Below, piece by piece: positions 34,638-45,200 of a DNA stretch of 64,000 nt. A program made the position numbers and the translations under genes. Source of the stretch: an uncultured Lachnospiraceae bacterium (lineage in GTDB: Bacteria > Bacillota > Clostridia > Lachnospirales > Lachnospiraceae); contig CAKRJY010000002.1 of the NCBI GenBank assembly GCA_934352055.1, forward strand, positions 124,001 to 188,000, in the 5' to 3' direction. Under the pieces are notes generated by a model that was not told the origin of the DNA, searched no databases, and saw only the letters and a program-made list of their open reading frames with translations. Position 1 is the stretch's first letter. Each line of letters opens with the position of its first letter.

Positions 34638-35177
34638 TTATGCATTTGTAATGGCTTTTACTCCATTTTCAAAGAAATCGGCAAGTGTTTCGATGTCTTC
34701 TTTTTCAATCGGGGAAGTGGCACTTGTTTTGTGCAGCGCAATAATGCCATTGATGGTAAAGGTCAGAAGAACACTGACCATATGATAGCGATCCGGATGT
34801 AATCCTTGTTCGACGGCTTTATCTCGCATAGCCTCTGACAGTTGTTCGCTAAAGATCCGGATACTGCTGCTAAAGGGTTGAATACTTTCACTTTTACAAA
34901 TAGAGAGCGCATCATACATTTCCAAAAAGAATAAGCGGGGATCATCAAAGAGGTTGGACAGGTAGTGCATATTAGATACCACCATCTCAATAGCTTCATT
35001 GCGCAGTTCATCCATCAAATCATAAATATCATGGTAATGTGCGTAAAAAGTAGATTTGTTAATTTGTGCTTCCTTTACAATATCGGTAACGGTTATCTTT
35101 TCAATCGGTTTTTGGGATGCCATGGTAAGAAAAGCATCTGCAATTGCCTTTTTTGTCTTTTTTATACGAATATCCAT
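34638..35177 (-). CDS. TetR/AcrR family transcriptional regulator
   Basis: This 179-residue protein has an N-terminal helix-turn-helix (IEKITVTDIVKEAQINKSTFYAHYHDIYDLMDEL spans residues 24-57), the classic TetR recognition helix. The C-terminal ligand domain is helical (TetR_C_7-like). The gene is divergent from a MATE exporter, so it probably represses that exporter and perhaps itself; the ligand is unknown. A frame extension to 35357 exists but covers the intergenic region. The ATG at 35177 has AAGGAG 10 nt before it and matches the family start MDIRIKKTKKAIADAF. Confidence 0.88.
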   Translation of the reverse strand: MDIRIKKTKKAIADAFLTMASQKPIEKITVTDIVKEAQINKSTFYAHYHDIYDLMDELRNEAIEMVVSNMHYLSNLFDDPRLFFLEMYDALSICKSESIQPFSSSIRIFSEQLSEAMRDKAVEQGLHPDRYHMVSVLLTFTINGIIALHKTSATSPIEKEDIETLADFFENGVKAITNA

Positions 35178-35304
35178 AATCGTTCTGCTCCTTTTTGTTT
35201 TGTATATAGGTTGGCTGGTACTTCGTTTTATCTGCAAATCATAAATATCCAACGGATTTATGGTAAAAAGTTGGCTAACCGACCTTTTTATAGAGATTTG
35301 CTGA

Positions 35305-35333
35305 TTGCTAGGTTCTGTACCTGCCTTTATAAT
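35305..35333 (+). promoter_or_regulatory. Putative promoter of the MATE gene
   Basis: TTGCTA, 17-nt spacer, TATAAT. The spacer contains AGGT-N5-ACCT. Four direct copies of RGTTGG[CA] lie around it (35206, 35269, 35344, 35363) and are candidates for regulator binding. Confidence 0.6.
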
Positions 35334-35400
35334 AACAACTGTAGGTTGGAAATGCAACTAATAGTTGGAAAATTAAACGAAAGGCATAAAAGGAGAAGAC

Positions 35401-36741
35401 ATGAAGAATGAAGAAATGATGAAAAGTGGCTCTGTATGGAAGGCAATTGCCAGCATGGCAATTCCATCTGCAGTGATTATGATTTTGATGATTTTTTACA
35501 ATATAGCGGATATGTTTTTTATCGCCAGATTGGGGGACAATGCACAGGTTGCAGCAGTATCTGTCGTATCGCCTGTATTTTCTATGGTATCTGCCGTTGC
35601 CATGATGCTGGGAAACGGAGGCTGTACGATGATTGCGAAAGCTTTTGGCGCAGGGGAAAAAGAGAAAGCAAAGACCTATTCCAGTCTTTGTATCTGGACA
35701 GCTATTGTGTTAGCCATTGTTTTTATTACATTGGTTCTTATATTTGCCGATCCGTTACTGGTGTTTCTTGGCGCAAAGGGAGATGTCTTTACCTATGCAA
35801 AAAGATATATGGTACCGATTGTTTTAGGCTCGCCGTTTATGATGGTATCTACATCAGTAGCACTTTTGCTTCGTGCAGAAGGGGCTGTCATGGAGGGCTT
35901 TATTGGGAACTTGATTGGAACAATTGTAAATTTAATTTTAGATCCTATTTTTATCATGGGATTGCATATGGGCGTACAGGGGGCAGCCATCGCTTCTGTT
36001 TTCGGTAATGTTCTTGCAGTATTTTATTATATCTATGTGATTGGAAAGAAGTCGCAGGCGATGTCATTTTCGCTTGTTTACGCATCGAAGGATGTGCCTG
36101 CCATTGGACATATTTTGCTTTTGGGATTGCCAAACGCAATCGCAAGTATCTTATCCGGATTTGCGTCAACATTCAGCAATCAGATTTTGAGCACCTATGG
36201 AACCGATGCACTGGCATCTATGGCAGCAGCAGGAAAGTGTACCATGATTACGACAACACTGGTCATGGCGGTTGGTATGGGATGTCAGGTACTTATTTCT
36301 TATAATTATGGTGCACGCAATATACCGCGATTGAAGGAAGTGGTACGTAAATTATCCATCGTTGTATTTGGAATCAGTATGGTTACGGGAACATTGTGTA
36401 TGATTTTTAGAAAAGTGATTATGGCACAGTTTTTAACAACCGATGTCTTAGACTTGGGCGTACATATGGTAACGATACTTCTTTTGACAACGCCGATTAT
36501 TGGTATTGTGTATGTGGTATCCGGATATTTTCAGGCGATTGACCGCCCGATGGAGTCGTTGATCGTGTCAATTCTGCGCCAGGGATTGGTGCTGATACCG
36601 GCGCTATATATCTGTAATCATTTTGCCGGATTAGACGGCGTGGTGTGGGCTTATGTCATTGCAGATGTGGCAGCTGCGGTTGTAGCTGCCGTAGTGTATA
36701 TCGCGCGCGGTAAAGTGGTCGCGGAAATATCACCATTATAA
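35401..36741 (+). CDS. MATE family efflux transporter
   Basis: This 446-residue membrane protein has twelve hydrophobic segments and the MATE two-bundle plan. Typical early motifs are IPSAVIMILMIFYNIADMFFIA and NGGCTMIAKAFGAGEKEKA. It should export cationic or aromatic compounds using a Na+ or H+ gradient. The divergent TetR gene suggests control by an inducer that is probably also a substrate. AAGGAG lies 9-10 nt before the ATG. The substrate cannot be inferred. Confidence 0.92.
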   Translation: MKNEEMMKSGSVWKAIASMAIPSAVIMILMIFYNIADMFFIARLGDNAQVAAVSVVSPVFSMVSAVAMMLGNGGCTMIAKAFGAGEKEKAKTYSSLCIWTAIVLAIVFITLVLIFADPLLVFLGAKGDVFTYAKRYMVPIVLGSPFMMVSTSVALLLRAEGAVMEGFIGNLIGTIVNLILDPIFIMGLHMGVQGAAIASVFGNVLAVFYYIYVIGKKSQAMSFSLVYASKDVPAIGHILLLGLPNAIASILSGFASTFSNQILSTYGTDALASMAAAGKCTMITTTLVMAVGMGCQVLISYNYGARNIPRLKEVVRKLSIVVFGISMVTGTLCMIFRKVIMAQFLTTDVLDLGVHMVTILLLTTPIIGIVYVVSGYFQAIDRPMESLIVSILRQGLVLIPALYICNHFAGLDGVVWAYVIADVAAAVVAAVVYIARGKVVAEISPL

Positions 36742-36827
36742 AAAGAATAATTTGTCATATTGTGTTGCGAAAGAAATTACATCAGCGTATACTTTTTTCA
36801 TAAAATAATATCTGGGGGTAAATGACG

Positions 36828-37820
36828 ATGTATCAGGCAAATGAATCACGATATGACACTATGAAGTATCCACGCTGTGGCAACAGTGGTCTGCTGTTGC
36901 CACAGGTTTCGTTGGGTTTCTGGCATAATTTTGGCGATACCGGTGTCTATGACAATATGCGACAAATGGTTTTTACGGCATTTGATCATGGTATTACACA
37001 TTTTGATCTGGCAAATAATTATGGACCGGCATATGGGAGCGCAGAAGCAAATCTTGGTAAACTATTAAAAGAAAATTTCACGGCATATCGCGATGAATTG
37101 ATCATCAGCACAAAAGCCGGATATGATATGTGGAAAGGTCCGTATGGTAATTGGGGAAGTCGCAAATATCTTTTGACCAGTCTGGATCAGAGCTTAGAGA
37201 GACTAGGACTGGAATACGTTGATATTTTTTACCATCACCGTATGGATCCAGATACACCATTGGAAGAAACCATGGGTGCGTTGGATCAGGCGGTAAAAAG
37301 CGGGAAAGCACTTTATGCAGGCATTTCTAATTATGATGGAAAGACTATGAAGCGTGCCGCAGCAATCCTCAGGGAATTGCATTGTCCGTTTGTGATCAAC
37401 CAGAACCGGTATTCTATTTTCGACCGTACCATTGAAAAAAATGGATTAAAACAGGCAGCGGTGGAAGAGAAAAAGGGCATCATTGCATTTAGCCCACTGG
37501 CACAGGGAATGCTGACTGACCGGTATTTGCACGGAATTCCAAAGGATAGCCGTATGCTTACGGATGGACGGTTTTTGAAAAAAGAGCAATTGACGGAAAC
37601 AAAGCTGCAGCAGATACAGGCATTAAATATGATTGCAGAACAGCGCGGTGAAAGTCTGGCACAGATGGCACTTAAGTGGGTGTTAAAAGATGATGTTGTG
37701 ACAAGTGTACTGATTGGAGCATCAAAGCCGGAGCAGATTCTAGATAATATTAAAGTAATAGACAGCGCTGATTTTTCAGAAGAAGAACTACAAAAAATTG
37801 ATGAAATTATAAATCTATAG
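36828..37820 (+). CDS. Aldo/keto reductase (YghZ-like)
   Basis: This 330-residue NADPH-dependent aldo/keto reductase resembles E. coli YghZ (L-glyceraldehyde-3-phosphate reductase). The opening residues RYDTMKYPRCGNSGLLLP and SLGFWHNFGD are diagnostic of that subgroup. The catalytic tetrad can be placed: Asp in FDLANNYG, Tyr in the same segment, Lys in STKAGYDMW and His in IFYHHRMD. NADP-binding residues lie in VLIGASKPEQI. Two ATGs are possible; the second (36828) is 9 nt from GGGGG. A CIRCE element that doubles as a terminator-like hairpin follows. Confidence 0.88.
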   Translation: MYQANESRYDTMKYPRCGNSGLLLPQVSLGFWHNFGDTGVYDNMRQMVFTAFDHGITHFDLANNYGPAYGSAEANLGKLLKENFTAYRDELIISTKAGYDMWKGPYGNWGSRKYLLTSLDQSLERLGLEYVDIFYHHRMDPDTPLEETMGALDQAVKSGKALYAGISNYDGKTMKRAAAILRELHCPFVINQNRYSIFDRTIEKNGLKQAAVEEKKGIIAFSPLAQGMLTDRYLHGIPKDSRMLTDGRFLKKEQLTETKLQQIQALNMIAEQRGESLAQMALKWVLKDDVVTSVLIGASKPEQILDNIKVIDSADFSEEELQKIDEIINL

Positions 37821-37835
37821 GAAAATAGAAGTTTG

Positions 37836-37862
37836 TTAGCACTCATTTTGGATGAGTGCTAA
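37836..37862. promoter_or_regulatory. CIRCE operator (HrcA binding site)
   Basis: TTAGCACTC-N9-GAGTGCTAA is a perfect match to the CIRCE consensus. It lies upstream of the htpG promoter, directly before the -35 box. It is followed by TTTTTT on the + strand, so the transcribed hairpin could also end transcription of the aldo/keto reductase gene. Confidence 0.93.
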
Positions 37863-37869
37863 TTTTTTA

Positions 37870-37898
37870 TTGACTTTTGCATTTCGCTGTCTTATTAT
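37870..37898 (+). promoter_or_regulatory. Putative promoter of htpG
   Basis: TTGACT, 17-nt spacer, TATTAT. The -35 starts 7 nt after CIRCE. Confidence 0.65.
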
Positions 37899-37961
37899 AT
37901 TCTCTAGAACGTAACTGGTGGAGACATCAGCGCTATTTTATAGAATAAAGGAGTGACAGAA

Positions 37962-40031
37962 ATGGAAAACAAACGCGGAAGTTTATCAATTACAAGTGAA
38001 AATATTTTTCCTGTTATTAAGAAGTGGTTATATTCAGATCATGATATTTTTTACAGAGAGCTGATTTCAAATGGCTGTGACGCCATTACTAAATTGAAGA
38101 AGCTGGATATGATGGGAGAATATGAGCTCCCTGCTGACTATAAGGCAAAGATTCAGGTGATTGTCAGCCCGGAAGACAAGACACTTACGTTTATTGACAA
38201 TGGACTTGGAATGACGGCTGAGGAAGTGGAAGAATACATCAATCAGATTGCTTTTTCCGGTGCTACAGATTTCTTAGAGAAATATAAGGATAAGGCAAGT
38301 GAAGAGCAGATCATTGGTCACTTTGGCCTTGGATTTTACTCTGCATTTATGGTTGCGGACGAAGTACATATTGATACATTGTCTTATAAAAAAGATGCAA
38401 AGCCGGTACATTGGGAATGTGATGGTGGTACAGAATTTGCTATGGGCGATGGAGATAAGACGGATGTCGGCACCAAAATCACACTGTTTTTGAATGAAGA
38501 TTGCCTGGAATTTGCCAATGAATACCGCGCAAGAGAAGTGATTGAAAAGTACTGTTCTTTCATGCCAACAGAGATTTATCTTTCTAAGAAGGATGCTCCG
38601 GAAGAGTATGAGACGATTGCTGTAGCAGACAAGCGCGATACGGATACCGTTATTGAAGAAATCCATACCGATGCAAAGATGGAAGAACAGGAAAAAGAAG
38701 ATGGATCAAAAGAAATGGTGGAAGTAGAACCAGCCAAGGATGAGCTTAAGATTGTGAAGCGTCCGGTTCCATTAAATGACATCCATCCACTTTGGACAAA
38801 GAATCCAAGTGAATGTACCGATGATGATTACATTGCGTTTTATCGTAAAGTATTTATGGATTACAAAGAGCCATTGTTCTGGATTCATTTGAACATGGAT
38901 TATCCATTCAACTTGAAAGGTATTTTGTACTTCCCTAAGATTAATACAGAATATGATTCTATTGAAGGAACCATCAAGTTATATAACAATCAGGTATTTA
39001 TTGCAGATAATATTAAGGAAGTGATTCCGGAATTCTTAATGCTCTTAAAGGGTGTAATCGATTGCCCGGATCTTCCACTGAATGTATCTCGTTCTGCTTT
39101 GCAAAATGATGGTTTTGTAACAAAGATTTCTGAGTACATTACAAAGAAAGTGGCAGACAAGCTCATTGGTATGTGCAAGACAGATAAAGAAAGCTATGAG
39201 AAATATTGGGATGATATCAGCCCATTTATCAAGTTTGGCTGCTTAAAGGACAACAAGTTCTGTGATAAGATGAATGATTATATCTTATTTAAAGACATTG
39301 ATGGTAAGTACACAACACTTCCAGAACTTCTTGTGGCAGAAGAAAAGGCAACCGATGAAAATGGTGAGACTGTTGATGTAGAAGAAGTAAAGGATGATGC
39401 AGCAGAAGATGGTGATACAGAAGATAAGAGAAAGACTATTTTCTATGTGACAGACATGCAGCAGCAGAGCCAGTACATCAATCTGTTCCGCGAGCAGGGT
39501 ATGAATGCAGTCATCTTAGACCATACGATTGATAATTCTTTCATCACACAGTTAGAGCAGCGTAATCAGAATTACAAGTTCTTACGTATTGATGCGGATC
39601 TGACAGAGAATCTTGTGGAAGAGACTTCTGAAGAAGATCTCAAAGCTGCACAGGATGCACTTTCAGCACTATTTAAGAAAGCCTGTGGCAAGGATAATCT
39701 GACAGTCAAAGTTGAAAAATTCAAGAATAAAGATATTTCATCTATGCTTACAGTTTCGGAAGAGAGCAGACGTATGCAGGAAATGATGAAGATGTACAAC
39801 ATGTATGGTATGGATCCATCTATGTTTGGCGGTGATGAAACACTTGTACTTAATGTGGATAATGATCTTGTAAAATATATGTTTGAGCATGCAGATGGTG
39901 AAAATGTAGAATTGTTTGCACAGCAATTATACGATCTGGCATGTCTTGCAAATAAGCCACTTGCACCGGAAGCAATGACAGCATTTGTTGCTCGCAGCAA
40001 TAAAATCATGATGCTTTTAGCACAGGAATAA
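37962..40031 (+). CDS. htpG: Chaperone protein HtpG (Hsp90 family)
   Basis: This 689-residue Hsp90 homologue has the GHKL ATPase start: ELISNGCDAITKLKK (the catalytic Glu in ELISN), IDNGLGMTAEEV, and GHFGLGFYSAFMVAD. The middle domain has the WTKNPSE segment. An acidic stretch (VEEVKDDAAEDGDTEDK) lies around 470, and the dimerisation domain follows. It helps proteins fold under heat stress. The ATG at 37962 was preferred over an in-frame GTG at 37953 for its spacing from AAAGGAG. A CIRCE element upstream suggests HrcA control, unlike B. subtilis htpG. Confidence 0.95.
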   Translation: MENKRGSLSITSENIFPVIKKWLYSDHDIFYRELISNGCDAITKLKKLDMMGEYELPADYKAKIQVIVSPEDKTLTFIDNGLGMTAEEVEEYINQIAFSGATDFLEKYKDKASEEQIIGHFGLGFYSAFMVADEVHIDTLSYKKDAKPVHWECDGGTEFAMGDGDKTDVGTKITLFLNEDCLEFANEYRAREVIEKYCSFMPTEIYLSKKDAPEEYETIAVADKRDTDTVIEEIHTDAKMEEQEKEDGSKEMVEVEPAKDELKIVKRPVPLNDIHPLWTKNPSECTDDDYIAFYRKVFMDYKEPLFWIHLNMDYPFNLKGILYFPKINTEYDSIEGTIKLYNNQVFIADNIKEVIPEFLMLLKGVIDCPDLPLNVSRSALQNDGFVTKISEYITKKVADKLIGMCKTDKESYEKYWDDISPFIKFGCLKDNKFCDKMNDYILFKDIDGKYTTLPELLVAEEKATDENGETVDVEEVKDDAAEDGDTEDKRKTIFYVTDMQQQSQYINLFREQGMNAVILDHTIDNSFITQLEQRNQNYKFLRIDADLTENLVEETSEEDLKAAQDALSALFKKACGKDNLTVKVEKFKNKDISSMLTVSEESRRMQEMMKMYNMYGMDPSMFGGDETLVLNVDNDLVKYMFEHADGENVELFAQQLYDLACLANKPLAPEAMTAFVARSNKIMMLLAQE

Positions 40032-40079
40032 TATAGAATCGCATATGCGTTTTATGAGTCTGTAAAAGTTTACAAAAGA

Positions 40080-40116
40080 CCTCTTATGGTATATTATTAA
40101 CCGTAAGAGGCTTTTT
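40080..40116 (+). terminator. Intrinsic terminator of htpG
   Basis: CCTCTTA (40080-40086) and GGT pair with ACC and TAAGAGG (40104-40110), followed by CTTTTTG. Confidence 0.8.
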
Positions 40117-40137
40117 GTGTATTAGGGGGAAAGGGAT

Positions 40138-42219
40138 ATGCATTTTGACAAGCAGACGAAAATGGCATCTGATTTTATCATGAACCAATTTCAAAATGGG
40201 CTGATGATTTTACATCATGTGCAAGACAATATATATGAGACCAGTTTTTTTAATGATGCATTGGCAAATATGCTTGGATATGAGAAGGAAGAGATGGAAC
40301 AGCTGCTGGCAGAGAGTGGACTGAATATTGTCTATCAGGCGGATCGTCTGATGGCATATCATGCCATCTGTGACGAACGCGAAGAAACAACATTTGATGT
40401 GACATATCGCCTCTTAACAAAGGAACAAAAAGCATTGTGGGTTTTAGCTAAGTATAATGTGACAGAACTAGAGGATGGCGATACGTATGTTTTTGTATCA
40501 ATGACAAATATCCAGACCTATATTGAAGCAAGAAACCGGGTGGGGATGTCGGAGAGCGGATGGGAGGAGATTGTTAATTCCACGCCGACGGGGTTACTTA
40601 TTTTTTCCATCCAGGATGGAAAGACATCCGTGCTTGCAGTAAATGATCGGATGGTTGATTTTTCCAATGCAATAGGCAAAGAACTGGATGGCAGGAAACG
40701 TAACTGGGAAAAAGAAGAATTGATGCTTCTGTTCCAGCAGGATCTTTATGTATTTTGTGAGAATAAGGACAAGCATTTACTGGCACAGATGATAGAGGAA
40801 AGCAAGATACAGAAAACAGCAAGTTGTACATTTCGCATGCGGGGGTCTGTTGATATTAGAGAAATCTGGGTTTATTGCGCCTGCTGTTCGAAACAGATGG
40901 AAGATGGCTCAAGAACGTATTATGTTTCATTTCAGGATGTAACGAAAGATGAAATTCGAAAAAGAGAATTACAGGAAAGTCACAAAATTCTTTTGGATAT
41001 GAGTATGTATGACCCGCTCACAGGTGTGAAGAGCAGAAATGCATACAATGCATATATTGAGGAATGTAAGAAACACCGAATTTTTGATGTGGGCATGGCA
41101 TTTGCAGATATCAATGGACTCAAAAACATTAATGATACCATGGGACATCTGCAGGGGGATCAGCTGATTGCATCGTTTGCAGAGATTCTAAAAGAGGAAT
41201 TTGATCGGGATACTATATTTCGTATCAGCGGCGATGAATTTGTGATCATTGTTCCACAAATGGAGCGTGATTTATTTTTTGAAAAGATTGGACATGTGTC
41301 CGATATTGTGCATATGAGAGACGATATGGCGAGCATTGGCTATATCTGGAAGGACAATGTATCGGATATCCGGCGTCGTGCAAACCAGGCAGAGCAGCTG
41401 ATGTATTTAGAAAAAAAGCGTTATTATGAGGAGAGCCGGACACTTGTTTCAAAACATCGTTCAAAGATGCTTGGAACGCTGCTTCAGGATCTGGAAGATG
41501 GGCGTTATGAAATGTATCTACAGCCAAAATCCTACATAGATAACCAGTGTGTGGTAGCTGCGGAAGCATTGGTACGAAAACGCGGACCACAGGGCGAGAT
41601 TGTTGCACCTTATGAGTTTGTGCCGCAACTCGAAGAACAAAAATTGATTTCGTTTATTGACTTTTTTATGTTGGAGCAGACATGTGAATTTTTGCAATAT
41701 GTACAAAACCATAAGAAATTGGAATTTCATGTATCGGTGAATATGTCACGCGTGACATTGGCAGAGAAAAATTTTGCAGAGCGCGTTGCAGAAATCAGTA
41801 GTAAATATCAGTTTGAACATGCATATCTGGAATTTGAAATCACAGAGTCAAATGAGACAATTGATAATATGCGTATGGAGGAAGATGTAAGAAGCCTGAA
41901 AGAAATGGGTTTTTGCGTATCTTTGGATGATGTAGGGACGGAATATTCTTCCTTCCCGATGCTTACCTTAGAGGGACTGGATACGGTAAAATTAGACCGA
42001 TCTTTTATCCTTAGAATGAAACAGCCAAAGGTAAACAAGTTGATTAGTTATATCATTGATATGTGTCATGCGATAGGACTGAAGGTAATCGCGGAGGGAG
42101 TAGAGACGGATCAGGAACGACTAGCCCTTATGTATAAAAAATGTGATATGTATCAGGGATATTTGTTGTCGAAACCAATACCTGCAAAAGAATTTTATGA
42201 CAAATATATAAAAGAATAA
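40138..42219 (+). CDS. PAS-GGDEF-EAL cyclic di-GMP signalling protein
   Basis: This 693-residue cytoplasmic protein lacks membrane segments. Residues 1-280 look like two PAS-type sensor domains. A GGDEF domain follows (about 285-430), with YDPLTGVKSRNAY and the active loop reading RISGDEF, so Ser replaces the first Gly. The EAL domain (about 440-690) has the motifs EALVRK, VNMS, EITES, LDDVGTEYSS, VKLDRSF, AEGVET and QGYLLSKP. The phosphodiesterase residues (Glu, Asn, Glu, Asp-Asp, Lys, Glu, Gln) are therefore all present. Breakdown of c-di-GMP is likely; synthesis is less certain. GGGGGAAAGGG precedes the ATG. Confidence 0.9.
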   Translation: MHFDKQTKMASDFIMNQFQNGLMILHHVQDNIYETSFFNDALANMLGYEKEEMEQLLAESGLNIVYQADRLMAYHAICDEREETTFDVTYRLLTKEQKALWVLAKYNVTELEDGDTYVFVSMTNIQTYIEARNRVGMSESGWEEIVNSTPTGLLIFSIQDGKTSVLAVNDRMVDFSNAIGKELDGRKRNWEKEELMLLFQQDLYVFCENKDKHLLAQMIEESKIQKTASCTFRMRGSVDIREIWVYCACCSKQMEDGSRTYYVSFQDVTKDEIRKRELQESHKILLDMSMYDPLTGVKSRNAYNAYIEECKKHRIFDVGMAFADINGLKNINDTMGHLQGDQLIASFAEILKEEFDRDTIFRISGDEFVIIVPQMERDLFFEKIGHVSDIVHMRDDMASIGYIWKDNVSDIRRRANQAEQLMYLEKKRYYEESRTLVSKHRSKMLGTLLQDLEDGRYEMYLQPKSYIDNQCVVAAEALVRKRGPQGEIVAPYEFVPQLEEQKLISFIDFFMLEQTCEFLQYVQNHKKLEFHVSVNMSRVTLAEKNFAERVAEISSKYQFEHAYLEFEITESNETIDNMRMEEDVRSLKEMGFCVSLDDVGTEYSSFPMLTLEGLDTVKLDRSFILRMKQPKVNKLISYIIDMCHAIGLKVIAEGVETDQERLALMYKKCDMYQGYLLSKPIPAKEFYDKYIKE

Positions 42220-42222
42220 AAG

Positions 42223-42275
42223 AACGGCCGCAAGGATGCTGAGGCTTCATACCTCACGCATGCCTGCGGCTGTTT
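42223..42275. terminator. Bidirectional terminator between the EAL protein and the giant activase gene
   Basis: AACGGCCGCA (42223-42232) pairs with TGCGGCTGTT (42266-42275), with inner TGAGG/CCTCA pairing and a T-run on the + strand. The giant gene on the - strand ends 1 nt beyond it. Confidence 0.85.
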
Positions 42276-42276
42276 T

Positions 42277-45200
42277 TTATTTTTTAAGATTTTTGTGTGC
42301 TGTAGAAAGCATAAGTTTAATACGGTTGAGCTGATTTACCTCTGATGCACCCGGATCATAATCGATGGCAACAATGTTTGCCTTCGGGTATTCGTGACGC
42401 AATTCTTTGATCACACCTTTTCCTACGATGTGGTTTGGCAGGCAGGCAAATGGCTGCGCGCAGATGATGTTTGGAACACCTTGATGCATCAGCTCTAACA
42501 TCTCACCTGTTAAGAACCAGCCTTCCCCTGTCTGATTACCGATGGAAACAATGGATGCTGCATTCTTGGCGGTATCTTCAATATAACAGGTTGGCTCAAA
42601 ATGCTTACTTTTTGCCAGCTCATCTCTGGCATCTTTTCGCATCCATTCAAAGAAACGGATGAGCATTTTATTCATGCGTGCTGTCTTTTTGGATTCGCCT
42701 AAATACTCTGCTTTGTAGACCTGATTGTAGCAGCAGTAGAGCAGGAAATCTGTTAAGTCCGGAACAACAGCTTCGGCGCCTTCCGCTTCAAGCAGTGCGA
42801 CGACGTCATTGTTGGCTGCCGGATGGTACTTTACAAGAATTTCGCCGACAACACCAACACGTGGTTTCTTTTCATCGGTGATCGGTAACTGGTCAAAATC
42901 ACGTATGATTTCACGACACATTTGTCTGTATTTGCGATGTGATAAAAAGCCATCCTGTGTTACAAAGGAAATGACACGTTTTTTCCACTTTTCATGCAAA
43001 GCATTCGCAGAGCCCGGTTCTACTTCATAAGGTCGCATACGATAGAGACAGCGCATGAAAATATCACCAAATGCAAGGGCATAGAGACCATGCTGGATCA
43101 AAGCCGGTGTGATTTTAAAGCCCGGATTCTTTTCGAGTCCGACCATGTTGATGGATATAACCGGCACATCCGGATAACCGGCTTTTGCAAGCGCACGGCG
43201 AATAAAAGCAATATAATTTGTTGCACGGCAGCCACCACCGGTCTGTGATATCAGAACAGCTGTCTTAGTCATATCATATTCACCGGAAGCAATAGCAACC
43301 ATGATCTGTCCGACAACAATCAAAGATGGATAGCAGGCATCGTTATTGACATATTTTAGACCAACATCAACGCATTCCCTTGCCGAAATTTTAGGGATGG
43401 ATAAATGGTAGCCTGCAGCAACAAATGCTGGTTCCAAAAGCTCAAAATGGATCGGTGACATTTGTGGGCAAATAATCGTGTAATCTTTGCGCATCTCTTC
43501 GGTAAAGATAATGCGTTCAAAGTTTGCCGGTTTTATGGTGCGCGTTTCATGTTTCTTTTCTCTGACGCGGATGGCAGAGAGCAGAGAACGAATGCGGATG
43601 CGGGCAGCTCCTAAGTTATTTACCTCATCGATCTTGAGACAGGTATAGATTTTTCCAGAGCCAGTTAAGATGTCACTGACCATATCTGTTGTTACAGCAT
43701 CGACACCACAACCAAAGGAGTTGAGTTGGATCATATCCAGGTCATCTCTCGTCTTTACAAAGTTTGCGGCAGCATAGAGTCTGGAATGATACATCCACTG
43801 ATCCATAACAAGGAGCGGTCGCTCTAAATTGCCCAAATGGGAGACGGAGTCTTCTGTTAGGACACAAATACCGTACGAATTGATGAGCTCCGGTATACCA
43901 TGGTTAATTTCAGGATCTACATGGTATGGACGACCGGCAAGAACAATGCCTCGTCTTCCGGTTTCTTCCATATATTTTAATACTTCTTCACCTTTTTGCA
44001 TCATCTCAAGGCGTGTCACTTCCTGTTCTTTCCAGGCATCGGTTACTGCTTCGCGTACTTCGGATTCTGGAATATCAAATTCGTCTTTGAAACATTTTAC
44101 CAGTGTCAGGCTTGCTTTTTCTTCACTTCCGAAAGACATGAATGGATTGATAAAGCGTACCTGACCGGAAGTGATTTCGTCGACGTTATTCTTAATGTTT
44201 TCAGAATAAGAAGTGACAATCGGGCAGTTGTAATGATTTCCAGCATCCGGGAATTCATTTCTTTCATAGAAGAGTGCCGGATAGAAGATGAAATCGACGT
44301 TACCTTCGTCAATCAGCCACTGAATGTGTCCGTGCGCTAGTTTGGCTGGATAGCACTCAGATTCACTTGGAATCGATTCGATACCCATCTCATAAATCTT
44401 ACGGGAAGAAGATGGTGAAAGAACGACAGAAAATCCAAGTTTTTTAAAGAAGGTAGCCCAGAAGGGGTAGTTCTCGTACATATTTAAAACTCTTGGAAGA
44501 CCGACCGTTCCACGTGTGGCTTCTTCTCTTTTGAGTGGTTCATAAGCAAAAATACGTTTATTTTTATATTCAAATAGATTCGGGATGTTTTCTTTGTTCT
44601 TTTCTTTTCCAAGTCCTTTTTCACAACGGTTACCGGTAATATAATTACGATTTCCTGAAAACCGGTTAATGGTAAGCAGACAGTGGTTGGTACATCCCTG
44701 GCAACGTGTCAGCTTGGTAGAATAAGTCAGGTCATTGATCTGGTCAATGGTTAACATGGTGGTTTGATAGCCTTCTTCATGGCGCTCTCTGGCAATCAAA
44801 GCACAACCAAAAGCACCCATGATACCGGCAATATCCGGTCGGACTGCCTCACAGCCAGAAATGCGCTCAAAGCTGCGAAGAACGGCATCATTATAGAACG
44901 TACCACCTTGTACGACAACATGTTCTCCGAGTTCTTTTGGATCAGATAATTTGATTACTTTAAACAGTGCATTTTTTATGACAGAATAAGCCAGACCAGC
45001 AGAAATATCTGCAACGGTAGCACCTTCTTTTTGAGCCTGTTTTACCTTGGAATTCATAAATACGGTACAACGTGTTCCAAGATCAATTGGATTTTTGGCA
45101 AACAGAGCCTCTTTGGCAAAATCAGAAACGCTAAAGTTTAATGATTTTGCAAATGTTTCAATAAAGGAACCGCAGCCGGAAGAGCAGGCTTCGTTCAGCT

